In this document: piece after piece, positions 45,937 to 54,155 of the stretch
Layout: every line of letters begins with the position of its first letter
How positions within the stretch are numbered: position 1 is the stretch's first letter
Source: Pseudomonadota bacterium
GTDB lineage: Bacteria; Pseudomonadota; Gammaproteobacteria; Burkholderiales; Burkholderiaceae_C
Assembly: GCA_021846965.1 (NCBI GenBank)
Contig: JAJZWA010000001.1
Coordinates: 83,517-147,516, forward strand
DNA: 64,000 nucleotides
Direction of reading: 5' to 3'
Translations under genes and position numbers: made by a program
The notes under the pieces: model-generated
Told to the model about the DNA's origin: nothing
Seen by the model: the letters and a program-made list of their open reading frames with translations, nothing else
The model's database searches: none

Positions 45937-47064
45937 CTAGCGGGATGGACCCGGGGCCGCCAGGCCAGAAGCGGTGGCGATGCGCCTGCCTACATCGGCC
46001 CAGGCAAAATCCTGCTTGACCTTTATTGCGCCTGCGGCGCCATATGCTTGCGCCAGTTTGGGATCTGCCAATAGGCGCTCCAAGGCCAAGGCGAGCGATG
46101 CTGGGTCCCCGGGCTCGGCGATCAAGCCCGTCCTTTCCTGCGAAATGATTTCGGGGACCGCAAAAATGGAGGTGCCTATACAGGGCAACGCGAAATGCAT
46201 CGCCTCCAAGTACACAAAGCCGAAAGAATCATGGAGAGTGGGCAGGACGAACACATCCGCGCTGCTGAATAGGCGAGCCATCTCTTGCCGGTCGGACACC
46301 CGGCCCTTGACGTCGACGCCTTCCGGCACGGGAACACCGAGATCTTTCGGTCCCACAATGGTCAATGTGGCATTTGGAAAACGGGGACGCAGCCGTTCAA
46401 AGGCCTGCAGAAGCACCAGCCCTCCCTTGCGCTCGAAGTCCTTCCCTACAAACAGAAGCCGCCCGCCCGCCCACGTACGCGAGGGTATTTCCTCGGGAAA
46501 ATCAAGCGGAGGGACGCCCGTTCCAGCATAGATGATCCTCGACTCAGGAATTTCGTAGAAATCCACGAGGATTTCCCGCAAGAAGCGGGAGCCGATGAAA
46601 ACAGCGTCCGCGGAGCGAAGAACTTCCTTTTCCAGTTCAACCCACCCGGCACGCTCGTAGGACGGCGGAAGCCACATGTCGCATTCATAGTGGGAATGAA
46701 GCAACATGGAAAGAGTCCCGTGAAGGAAAATGTATTTTCCGCCACGGAAACCCTCTGGGAAGCTATTGAAATGCAGCCCTTGCTGCACGATGAAATCAGC
46801 AGATTGAACCTGAGGCGCCTTCTGAATCTGTCGACTCGAGCGTCGCCATACGTGGATTCTATGCTCGCTCTCCGCCTCGAATCGATCTCTCCAGCTTTTC
46901 CTCCGCGGATGGAAAGTACGCGCCATCGTCAAATACCGCCGGAGCTTGCTCTGCTTCGGGCTGTAATGTGAGATCTCGGCATACGGGCGGAGTGCGTCGG
47001 CGACAAAAATCGGCAGCGACGAGCTGCTGGTGGGCGACAGAGACACCATCACACCGCGCTTCAT
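45937..47064 (-). CDS. Glycosyltransferase family 4 in a lower-GC patch
   Basis: A 375-residue protein from ATG 47064, preceded by a GGGG ribosome site (a TTG at 47076 is less likely). The C-terminal GT4 domain is clear: GGRLLFVGKDFERKGGLVLL, ATLTIVGPKDLGVPVPEGVD, MARLFSSADVFVLPTLHDSF and GFVYLEAMHFALPCIGTSIF. The N-terminal half is divergent, and much of it has no recognisable motif beyond DFIVQQGLHFNSFPEGFRGG. Base composition is visibly lower in GC than the genes on its left, consistent with separate acquisition. It faces the tviC gene. A role in the same polysaccharide is possible but unproven. Confidence 0.82.
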   Translation of the reverse strand: MKRGVMVSLSPTSSSSLPIFVADALRPYAEISHYSPKQSKLRRYLTMARTFHPRRKSWRDRFEAESEHRIHVWRRSSRQIQKAPQVQSADFIVQQGLHFNSFPEGFRGGKYIFLHGTLSMLLHSHYECDMWLPPSYERAGWVELEKEVLRSADAVFIGSRFLREILVDFYEIPESRIIYAGTGVPPLDFPEEIPSRTWAGGRLLFVGKDFERKGGLVLLQAFERLRPRFPNATLTIVGPKDLGVPVPEGVDVKGRVSDRQEMARLFSSADVFVLPTLHDSFGFVYLEAMHFALPCIGTSIFAVPEIISQERTGLIAEPGDPASLALALERLLADPKLAQAYGAAGAIKVKQDFAWADVGRRIATASGLAAPGPSR

Positions 47065-47099
47065 ATCATACCCCAAGGCTCCGCCCGACCGTTGATAAC

Positions 47100-48647
47100 T
47101 TAAACAGGCCCACTATAACCCGGCAACTCGATGACATAAGTGTCAACGATCGCGTTTCCGTTGATAACCGGCGCACTGGGATTGGCGCTACCCCAATCGC
47201 TGGAAAATAGAATTCTCGTACCGCTGGGGCTGATCGTCACATTGGGCTGCGCCCAGTAATTTGAATTCGTGGCATTTCCGTAGTTGCCCGTTGTTCGATG
47301 ATGCGCCACGCGATATACCGCCCCGGAATCGATATTGGCAATCAGCACCTCCTGGTCCAAGTAGGTCTGCGGAGTTCCGGAAACCGTCGGAATGGGCCCT
47401 TGACAGTTCCCCGTCGACCCGCTCGGGCAGCCCGTGATCCCGACCGCGACCCACCCCGGGACCTTGTAGGCCCTACCGGAGACCAGAGTGCCTCCCGGAG
47501 GATACGGATCACCCTTGGCAGGTCCGATAATCACATTGATGGCCCCCCCCTTGGTCAGGTTGGTCCATACCAGTGTGCCCGTCTGCCCGCCGGCCGGCAC
47601 GTCGAATTGCACTCCGGCGACCACGTCATCCCCCGCGGCGTTGCGAAGCATGTCGCTGTGCTGGGTGCCGTCAAAAGGCAGGGTTAGCTTGACGGCGTCC
47701 GTGACAGGATCGAGCACGCTGACCGACGTAGTGGAATCGTAGAAATAGGTGTTCGATCCGGTTGGCGTGGCTTGTGGGACAGCCCCCTCCACTACCTTGG
47801 TGGCCCCAATGGTATTCGTAGAAATTCTGTAGGAAAAGGCTGCATAAGCCTTACCGCCGGACGGGCCGTTTTTATTGAGATAGGCTCCAAGCCCGATGAG
47901 ATCATTCGTCTCACTCATGGCGAATGGATCCTCTCCTCCCGAGACCTCGGTAATTGTCCCAACGCCCTTCACCGCGTTGTACAAGGCACCGCCGGATTTG
48001 AAATCGTTCGCAAAATCGTGAAGAACTTGCGGCGCGCCAAGCGAGACTTGGATGATCGCACCGGCCGCATTACGCGAAGTCGGTGTGATCGCAACCTTCA
48101 CCAACTGATTGACTTGGACGCCGTTGATCTGCGCGTTGTTGACGTAAAACAAGGCCGAGGCGTCCGTGGTCGACCAGTAGAACTGCTCGACGTCAGCTGG
48201 GTTGATATTCAGAAACTCGATGAAATTGTAGTGATTTCCGTCCAGCAGCGCCCAGGAACCATTGATCCCATTAGAAGTGAGCGGCGAAGTTACGTACAGG
48301 ATGAGCAGGGTTTCATCGCAATTCCACGCTTGGGTCGTCGGATAAGCTGGAACGGCAACCTGGGAATGCCAGTCAGTCTGCGCGTCGGTCAGCCTCACCA
48401 TCTTCGTGCCGAAGTCGGGATCCCTGAACGGCACCAGTTTTGCGGGCTTCGCCAGGCTGGAGTATGGAAGCAACTTCTTTCCGTACGCGGTCAATCCCGT
48501 TGCCGGGACGCTGGAACTCGGCGCGGATGTACTGGTGCTGGTTCCACCGCCTCCGCCACCTCCGCCACCTCCGCAGGAATTGAGGCCGGCGAACATGGGT
48601 AATGCAACGCCTGCTTGCAGGAGAAATTGGCGCCGCGATGTATCCAT
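47100..48647 (-). CDS. Tat-exported oligo-glycine lipoprotein, beta-propeller-like, function unknown
   Basis: A 515-residue protein from ATG 48647, with GGGAGT upstream. The N-terminus has a twin-arginine motif (SRRQFL) and a possible lipobox (LNSC). The cysteine is followed by ten consecutive glycines and a Ser/Thr-rich linker. The rest is rich in short beta-type segments (GTKMVRLTDAQTDWHSQ, WNCDETLLILYVTSP, QPNVTISPSGTRILFSSDWG). This suggests a propeller resembling the oligogalacturonate-lyase/TolB-like class, but I cannot name a family. GC content is about 50-53% in sampled lines. It may be an extracellular glycan-binding or glycan-degrading protein. Confidence 0.6.
   Translation of the reverse strand: MDTSRRQFLLQAGVALPMFAGLNSCGGGGGGGGGGTSTSTSAPSSSVPATGLTAYGKKLLPYSSLAKPAKLVPFRDPDFGTKMVRLTDAQTDWHSQVAVPAYPTTQAWNCDETLLILYVTSPLTSNGINGSWALLDGNHYNFIEFLNINPADVEQFYWSTTDASALFYVNNAQINGVQVNQLVKVAITPTSRNAAGAIIQVSLGAPQVLHDFANDFKSGGALYNAVKGVGTITEVSGGEDPFAMSETNDLIGLGAYLNKNGPSGGKAYAAFSYRISTNTIGATKVVEGAVPQATPTGSNTYFYDSTTSVSVLDPVTDAVKLTLPFDGTQHSDMLRNAAGDDVVAGVQFDVPAGGQTGTLVWTNLTKGGAINVIIGPAKGDPYPPGGTLVSGRAYKVPGWVAVGITGCPSGSTGNCQGPIPTVSGTPQTYLDQEVLIANIDSGAVYRVAHHRTTGNYGNATNSNYWAQPNVTISPSGTRILFSSDWGSANPSAPVINGNAIVDTYVIELPGYSGPV
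48543..48572 (-). repeat. Ten-codon glycine repeat
   Basis: This tract encodes ten glycines directly after the putative lipobox cysteine. On the plus strand CCGCCACCT occurs twice in tandem. Unit loss or gain in multiples of three would change only linker length. Confidence 0.8.
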
Positions 48648-48768
48648 TTCAAACTCCCTGAAATCTTAGGTCTCGAGAAAAACCACTTTATACCCCCCCT
48701 GCATGGCGCTTATGGCACTTAAATTCTTGTCAAATTCAGCGTTACCCAGATGCGACTGCTTGACGAGA

Positions 48769-49719
48769 TCAAGGATTCATAATCTCCTCGACTGCGCCTT
48801 TGTTCGCATCCGTAAAATAGAGATTCGTACCGTCCGTCGCGAGATAGAATGGTTGATAGGGCGCAACATTGTAGGTTTTTACTACGCTCAGGCTGCTCAA
48901 ATCAACCTTCAGAATTTGCTGCGTAAGATAGTCTGATACGAACAAGTAACCCGAGATCACCACCAAACCGGTTGGCTCGCCGAAGCTCAGGCCGGTCGGA
49001 TTGAATGCGCCCGGCGATGTGATTGGCCATGAACCCAGCGCTTTTGACTCGTCAACCTCGAACAGGGTGCCAGAGTACAAGGCAACATCCCAGGGATAAG
49101 GTTGTGCATCCGACGCAGTGTATATGTACGTTGATTGCAGGGCCCCTGTGGGAAGAGAAAGAGATACGACGTTCCCGGCGCCGTGATTGGCCACGTAGAG
49201 CGTGGTTTCGTCTGCCGACAAGGCGAGGCCGTAAGGATTGTCCAAAGCGCCGGAGATTTGACTGGCTATTGCGCTTGTTCCGCCGGTCAGATCAATCTCG
49301 AAAACAGCCCCAGTATTCGTACTGCTTGCATCAGCCACATATAATTTGGTGCCAGCGGCGTTCACGGCGATGCCTGTCGGATAGGCGATGTGCGCCGCGC
49401 TGGAGTAGGATAAAGAAATGGTCTGAACCTGCGTGGGGTCAGCCAAGGAAATTTCCGAGATGCTTGCGCCGTTGCTGTTTGCCACATACAGCTTCCCGCC
49501 CGCGATCGCGATCCCCTGAGGGTAGGGAAGCCCCCCCAGATTGAGTGGCGACCCGGTGACGCTGGTACTGGATCCATCAGACGGTGGCACGATGGTGACC
49601 ACGGGGGTGCTGGTGGTCGTGGTCGCACCGGTCGTGCTCCCGCCACCGCCGCCGCCGCCGCCGCATCCCGCGAGCAGCACTGCACACGTCATGATCGTCC
49701 AGCGGATTGTCTTGAACAT
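48769..49719 (-). CDS. Oligo-glycine lipoprotein with NHL/YVTN-type beta-propeller
   Basis: A 316-residue lipoprotein from ATG 49719. The signal peptide ends LLAGC, followed by eight glycines and a Thr/Ser-rich spacer. Then come about six repeats of a propeller blade. Examples are LPYPQGIAIAGGKLYVANSN, YPTGIAVNAAGTKLYVADAS, DNPYGLALSADETTLYVANH and FGEPTGLVVISGYLFVSDYL. Each ends with a [Y/F]VA[N/D]-like strand. Such propellers usually mediate binding; no enzymatic residues are evident. It is a clear companion of the 47100-48647 protein (same N-terminal design, same low-GC patch), with 121 bp between them. Confidence 0.7.
   Translation of the reverse strand: MFKTIRWTIMTCAVLLAGCGGGGGGGGSTTGATTTTSTPVVTIVPPSDGSSTSVTGSPLNLGGLPYPQGIAIAGGKLYVANSNGASISEISLADPTQVQTISLSYSSAAHIAYPTGIAVNAAGTKLYVADASSTNTGAVFEIDLTGGTSAIASQISGALDNPYGLALSADETTLYVANHGAGNVVSLSLPTGALQSTYIYTASDAQPYPWDVALYSGTLFEVDESKALGSWPITSPGAFNPTGLSFGEPTGLVVISGYLFVSDYLTQQILKVDLSSLSVVKTYNVAPYQPFYLATDGTNLYFTDANKGAVEEIMNP
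49639..49662 (-). repeat. Eight-codon glycine repeat
   Basis: Eight glycine codons follow the lipobox cysteine. Five consecutive identical GCC triplets (plus-strand reading) at 49648-49662 make this a simple-sequence repeat prone to length change. Confidence 0.8.
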
Positions 49720-49887
49720 GATGTATTCCCTTTGGCGACTCTTGGCGTATCCGATGCGACTCCCGCGCGGGACGGCCGAATCATGGGCAGGTGTCTATCG
49801 AGGTTCGCACTATACCGCCCGAAAAGCGCGATCTTGACGAAATGCCGAGCTTCCCCCACCGAACAGGGGTGTCGGATCGACCTAAGC

Positions 49888-50820
49888 CTATTGGGAAGCC
49901 TTTCTCGCCAGATAGATCCCCCCCAGCGCCACCACCCCGCCCGCCATCTGCAGCGGGCTCATCGCCTGCCCCAGGATCAGCCACGCATACACCGCCGCAG
50001 CTGCCGGCTGCATCAGCAGGCCCACCGAGGCCAGACCCGGATGCAGGTGCTTGATGGCGTGAGCCACCACCACCTGGCCGCCGATCTGCACCACCAGCGC
50101 CAACCCGATCAACCACAGCCAGCCGATGGGCGCGGTGGGCAGCATGTGGCCCTGCGCCAGCGCGAAGGGCAGCAGCGCCAGCGTGGCACCCGAACTCACC
50201 CAGGCCATCAGTGGCAGGGTGCGCAGGCGCTGGCGGGCCTGCTGCACTCCAAGCTGGTAGGCGGCATAGAACAACGCCGAACTCAGCCCGCTGAGGTCGC
50301 CCAGCAGGGCTGTACCGTGATTCATGTGCGCGCCGATCATCAGCATCGCGCCGGCGAGGGCCACGCCCATGCCCAGCAGAAAGGAGGCACTGGGAGCGAT
50401 GCCCGTCAACGCCCACAGGGCCAGTGCGATCACCACAGGGGCCAGGTTGGACTCCAGCGTGGCATTGGCCACCGTGGTCCAGAACAGGGCCAGGTGGTAG
50501 AGAATCAGGTCTCCCGCGAACATGGCAGCGGCCATCGTGATCAACGCCGGCTTGGACCAGCCGTGGAACCACATGGGCACCACCGGGGCCGGCTGTTCGA
50601 GCGCGGGATCGAGTTCGGCCTCGGGCGGAGGCGCCGAAGCGATGCTGCGCGCGGAGCGCCATTGCTGGATCCCGACCCAACCCACGAGCACCGCGGAGGC
50701 CAGCGCCATGCGCCAGAAGGCACTTCCAAACGGGCCTACGCCCACATCGCCGGCCAGGCGCACCAGTACGCCGCCCAGGCCCATCATCGCGCCGCCAAAA
50801 AGCAGGATCAGGAATTCCAT
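49888..50820 (-). CDS. DMT-superfamily transporter (two EamA domains)
   Basis: A 310-residue protein with ten predicted membrane helices arranged as two EamA repeats. The first begins FLILLFGGAMMGLGGVLVRL, and the second begins near HGTALLGDLSGLSSALFYAA. The end has LASVGLLMQPAAAAVYAWLI followed by a typical final helix, LQMAGGVVALGGIYLA. Members export or import metabolites such as amino acids or nucleotide sugars; the substrate is unknown. High GC returns with this gene, so the low-GC patch ends just before it. It lies 57 bp downstream of the radical SAM gene on the same strand. Confidence 0.9.
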   Translation of the reverse strand: MEFLILLFGGAMMGLGGVLVRLAGDVGVGPFGSAFWRMALASAVLVGWVGIQQWRSARSIASAPPPEAELDPALEQPAPVVPMWFHGWSKPALITMAAAMFAGDLILYHLALFWTTVANATLESNLAPVVIALALWALTGIAPSASFLLGMGVALAGAMLMIGAHMNHGTALLGDLSGLSSALFYAAYQLGVQQARQRLRTLPLMAWVSSGATLALLPFALAQGHMLPTAPIGWLWLIGLALVVQIGGQVVVAHAIKHLHPGLASVGLLMQPAAAAVYAWLILGQAMSPLQMAGGVVALGGIYLARKASQ

Positions 50821-50877
50821 CCCGCCATTGTTGCCGAGACGCGCGGCCCGCGCAGGCGCGACACCGAGGCAGGGGGA

Positions 50878-52038
50878 TCAGAACAGGCTCGGCTGCAGCA
50901 ACGCTCGCGGCGCCACGAACTGCGAGCTGTCCAGCGCCTGCACCCGCTGCGCCAGTCCGGCGCGACGTGCCGCACGCGCCACGCGCTGGCTGAGCAGCTG
51001 GGCCCAGGGCCCCTGGCCCCGAAAGCGCTGCCCGAAGGTGGCCGCGTAGTCGCGCGGCGCATGCTCGGCATCACCCTGGCGCGAGGCCGGATCGATGCCA
51101 TGCAGATCCTGCACCCGGGCCATGACCCGCGCCGCGCGATCCGGGAAATGGGTCTGCAGCCAGTGCCGGAACAGCGGCGCCACCTCCCAGGGCAGGCGCA
51201 GCACGATGTGGAACACGGACTGTGCACCGGCCTCGGCCGCGGCCTGCACGATGGCCTCGATGTCCCCGTCGTTCACAAAGGGAATGACCGGCGCGATGCC
51301 CACGGTCACAGGGACGCCCGCCTCGGCCAGCCGGCGCACCGCCTGCAGCCGGCGCTGTGGCGAGGCCGCGCGCGGCTCCAGGATGCGCGCCAGGGCTGGA
51401 TCCAGGGTGGTGATGCTCAGCGCGGCCTGCGCGCGGCGCGCCGCCGCGGCCTCGGCCAGCAGATCGATGTCGCGCTCGATGCCGGCCGATTTGGTGATCA
51501 CGGTGTAGGGCTGGCGCGTGCGTCCGAACAGCTCCAGGATGCCGCGGGTGATGCGAAGCTCGCGCTCCACCGGCTGGTAGGCATCGGTGACGCTGCCCAC
51601 GGCGATGGGGCTGGGCAGGTAGCTGCGCGCGCCTAGTTCACGCTCCAGCACCTCCACCGCGTTGCGCTTGGCCACCAGCCGGGTCTCGAAGTCCAGTCCG
51701 GGGGACAGGTCGAGATAGGCGTGGGTGGGACGGGCGTAGCAATAGATGCAGCCGTGCTCGCAGCCGCGGTAGGGGTTGACCGCGAGCTCGAAGGGAATGT
51801 CGGGGGAGTCGTTGCGGCTGAGCATCTGGCGCACCTGCTGCTCGCGCACCTCGGTGCGCGGTGCCGCGGGCAGGTCGGGCAAGGCTTCTGCGGGCTCGTC
51901 CCAGCCGTCACTCTCGGCGTCGCGCCCGCGCGCCTCGAAGCGATGAGCGATCGCGACCAGGGTGCCTCGTCCCTTGGCGGCCCGCGCCGGCGCATCGGGC
52001 AGACCGCTGGAGGGCAGGATCGGAATGGAGCGCCGCAT
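50878..52038 (-). CDS. PA0069-family radical SAM protein
   Basis: A 386-residue radical SAM protein. The iron-sulphur motif is C-x3-C-x2-C, Cys93, Cys97 and Cys100 in NPYRGCEHGCIYCYARPTHA, followed by YLDLSPGLDFETRLVAKRNA. This is the PA0069/SplB-related group (also called Rv2578c type), whose chemistry is not established; a DNA-repair-like role has been suggested from kinship with spore photoproduct lyase. The start is ATG 52038. A sequence matching the LexA operator lies 20 bp upstream (52058-52073), so expression is probably DNA-damage controlled. The upstream gene is a CPA2 antiporter, 46 bp away. Confidence 0.88.
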   Translation of the reverse strand: MRRSIPILPSSGLPDAPARAAKGRGTLVAIAHRFEARGRDAESDGWDEPAEALPDLPAAPRTEVREQQVRQMLSRNDSPDIPFELAVNPYRGCEHGCIYCYARPTHAYLDLSPGLDFETRLVAKRNAVEVLERELGARSYLPSPIAVGSVTDAYQPVERELRITRGILELFGRTRQPYTVITKSAGIERDIDLLAEAAAARRAQAALSITTLDPALARILEPRAASPQRRLQAVRRLAEAGVPVTVGIAPVIPFVNDGDIEAIVQAAAEAGAQSVFHIVLRLPWEVAPLFRHWLQTHFPDRAARVMARVQDLHGIDPASRQGDAEHAPRDYAATFGQRFRGQGPWAQLLSQRVARAARRAGLAQRVQALDSSQFVAPRALLQPSLF

Positions 52039-52057
52039 GGTCGATCACGAGCCAAAG

Positions 52058-52073
52058 CTGTATATATGTACAG
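52058..52073. promoter_or_regulatory. LexA-type SOS box
   Basis: The 16-mer CTGTATATATGTACAG fits CTGT-N8-ACAG, with an alternating A/T core like the enterobacterial LexA consensus. It is placed immediately before the radical SAM gene (minus strand), a position where repressor would cover the start region. Confidence 0.65.
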
Positions 52074-52084
52074 TCTACACCTTC

Positions 52085-54079
52085 TCAGCCTCCGCCCAGC
52101 AGCACATCCTCCGCCAAGGCAAGTTGCTGCTGGGACCCCGACAGCACCACGGCATCGCCTTCGCCCAGCACCAGCTGGCCGTCGGGCTCGAGCACGCGGC
52201 CGTCGGCACGGCGCACCTGCAGGGCCAGCGCGCCGTGCAGGTCGAGCTGCTGCAGCACCTGCCCGACGGCGCGGGCGCCTGCCGGCAGCGTGACCGTGCG
52301 CAGGCGAGGCTGCTCGGCCTGCTCCAGGCTGCCGGCGGGGTCGTCGAATCCGTGGAAAAAGTCCCGCAGCAGGCCGTAGCGCTCGGCACGCGCGTCGCGC
52401 AGCCGCGCCACCACGCGAGGCAGTGGGATTCCCACCACCGCCAGGGTCTGCGAAGCCAGCATGAGCGAGCCTTCCAGCACCTCGGGCACCACCTCGGCGG
52501 CACCGGCGGCGCGCAGCTCGTCCAGGCTGGCGTCGTCGTGGGTGCGCACCAGCACCGGCACGCGCGGGGCATGCCGGTGCACGAGGTCGAGCACGCGCAA
52601 GGCGGAGCGCTTGTCCACGTAGCTGATCACCACGCAGCTGGCGCGCGCCAAGCCCGCCGCCTGCAGGCTGTGCAGGCGCGTGGCGTCGCCGTAGACCACG
52701 TTGCGTCCGCCGGCGGCGCTGCGCGCCACGCGTTCGGGATCGAGGTCCAGCGCGACGTAGACCACGCCTTCGTCCTGCAGCAGACGCGCCAGGTTCTGGC
52801 CGCTGCGCCCGAAGCCGCAGATCAAGACGTGGTTCTGGGTGCGGATGGTCTTGCGCGCGATGTCGGTGAGCTGCAGCGAAGCGCGCATCCACTCGCTGGC
52901 CACCAGCTTGAGCACCAGCGCGTCGATGTGCTGAGCGAGGAAGGGGGCCGCCAGCATGGACAGCACCAGTGCGGCGAGCAAGGGGCTGAGCAGCTCCGGC
53001 GGCAGCAGCCGGTAGGCTGCCGCCAGGTTGAGCAGCACGATGCCGAACTCGCCGGCCGGCCCCAGCCACAAGGCCGTGCGCAGCGCCACGCCCGGGGGCG
53101 TGGAGCGCAGCATCTCGATGCCGGCCACCAGCAGCACCTTGAGCACCAACGCGCCCAGGGCCAGGGCCAGCACCAGCCACCAGCTCTGCAACACGTAGCG
53201 CCAGTCGAGCAGCATGCCGATGGTGATGAAGAACAGCCCCAGCAGCACGTCGCGGAAGGGGCGGATGTCGGCCTCCACCTGGTGGCGGAACTCGGTTTCG
53301 GCGATCAGCATGCCGGCCAGGAAGGCGCCCAGGGTCAGCGACAGCCCGGCCAGCTCGGTCAGCCAGGCCAGGCCCAGGGTGATGAGCAGCATGTTGAGCA
53401 TGAACAGCTCGTCGGAGCGCCGGCGTACGACCAGGCGCAGCCAGGGGCGCAGCAGGCGCCCGCCGGCGAACAGGATCACCGCGAGCACCACCACCGCCTT
53501 CACCGCCGCCAGCGCCAGCGTGCGCCCCAGCGCGGCCCCTGGCGAGGCCAGCGCGGGGATCAGCACCAGCAGGGGCACCACCGCCAGGTCCTGGAACAGC
53601 AGCACGCCCAGGATGTGCCGCCCGTGTTCGCTTTCCAGCTCCAGGCGGTCGGACAGGAGTTTCATGACGATGGCCGTGGAGGACATCGCCAGGATGCCGC
53701 CGGCGGCGACTCCGAAGGCCACCGGGCGCGCCCAGCTGCCCGGCACCAGCCAGCCCGCGAGCAGGCTCAGCGCCAGCACCGCCAGCATGACCGCGCCCAC
53801 CTGCGCAGCCCCCAGCCCGAACACCAGCTTGCGCATGGCGCGGATCTTGGCCAGGCTGAATTCCAGGCCGATGGTGAACATCAGGAACACCACGCCGAAC
53901 TCGGCCAGGTGCTGTGCGGTGCCGGGATGCTGCGACAGTGCGATGCCCAGCGCGTTGGGCCCGATCAACGCACCCGCCGCCAGGTAGCCCAGCATGGCCG
54001 GCAGCTGCAGCAGGCGGAACACCACCACGCCGGCGACCGCGGCGACCAGCAGCAGGAGGGTGACTTGAAGACCGTGCAT
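52085..54079 (-). CDS. CPA2-family cation:proton antiporter with TrkA-N and TrkA-C domains (KefB/YbaL-like)
   Basis: A 664-residue protein. The membrane part (about 12 helices, residues 1-390) has PAMLGYLAAGALIGPNALGI, EFGVVFLMFTIGLEFSLAKI and FGVAAGGILAMSSTAIVMKL. It is followed by a Rossmann TrkA-N domain, HVLICGFGRSGQNLARLLQD, and by a TrkA-C segment near the end (LRTVTLPAGARAVGQVLQQL). Such proteins exchange K+ or Na+ for protons and respond to NAD(H) or glutathione adducts. It is not part of the EPS locus. The long antisense frame over it has no domain support. Confidence 0.93.
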   Translation of the reverse strand: MHGLQVTLLLLVAAVAGVVVFRLLQLPAMLGYLAAGALIGPNALGIALSQHPGTAQHLAEFGVVFLMFTIGLEFSLAKIRAMRKLVFGLGAAQVGAVMLAVLALSLLAGWLVPGSWARPVAFGVAAGGILAMSSTAIVMKLLSDRLELESEHGRHILGVLLFQDLAVVPLLVLIPALASPGAALGRTLALAAVKAVVVLAVILFAGGRLLRPWLRLVVRRRSDELFMLNMLLITLGLAWLTELAGLSLTLGAFLAGMLIAETEFRHQVEADIRPFRDVLLGLFFITIGMLLDWRYVLQSWWLVLALALGALVLKVLLVAGIEMLRSTPPGVALRTALWLGPAGEFGIVLLNLAAAYRLLPPELLSPLLAALVLSMLAAPFLAQHIDALVLKLVASEWMRASLQLTDIARKTIRTQNHVLICGFGRSGQNLARLLQDEGVVYVALDLDPERVARSAAGGRNVVYGDATRLHSLQAAGLARASCVVISYVDKRSALRVLDLVHRHAPRVPVLVRTHDDASLDELRAAGAAEVVPEVLEGSLMLASQTLAVVGIPLPRVVARLRDARAERYGLLRDFFHGFDDPAGSLEQAEQPRLRTVTLPAGARAVGQVLQQLDLHGALALQVRRADGRVLEPDGQLVLGEGDAVVLSGSQQQLALAEDVLLGGG

Positions 54080-54155
54080 GCCCGGGTGGAGGAACAGGCT
54101 CCGCCCGCGGGGGCAGCGGAGCCGCCCGACACAGCATAAGCGAAGGGGCGGGCGC

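Noticed and set aside
51962..54139. A 725-residue plus-strand frame antisense to the CPA2 antiporter
   Set aside because: It is His/Gln/Gly rich with no motifs; the antiporter on the minus strand is convincing.
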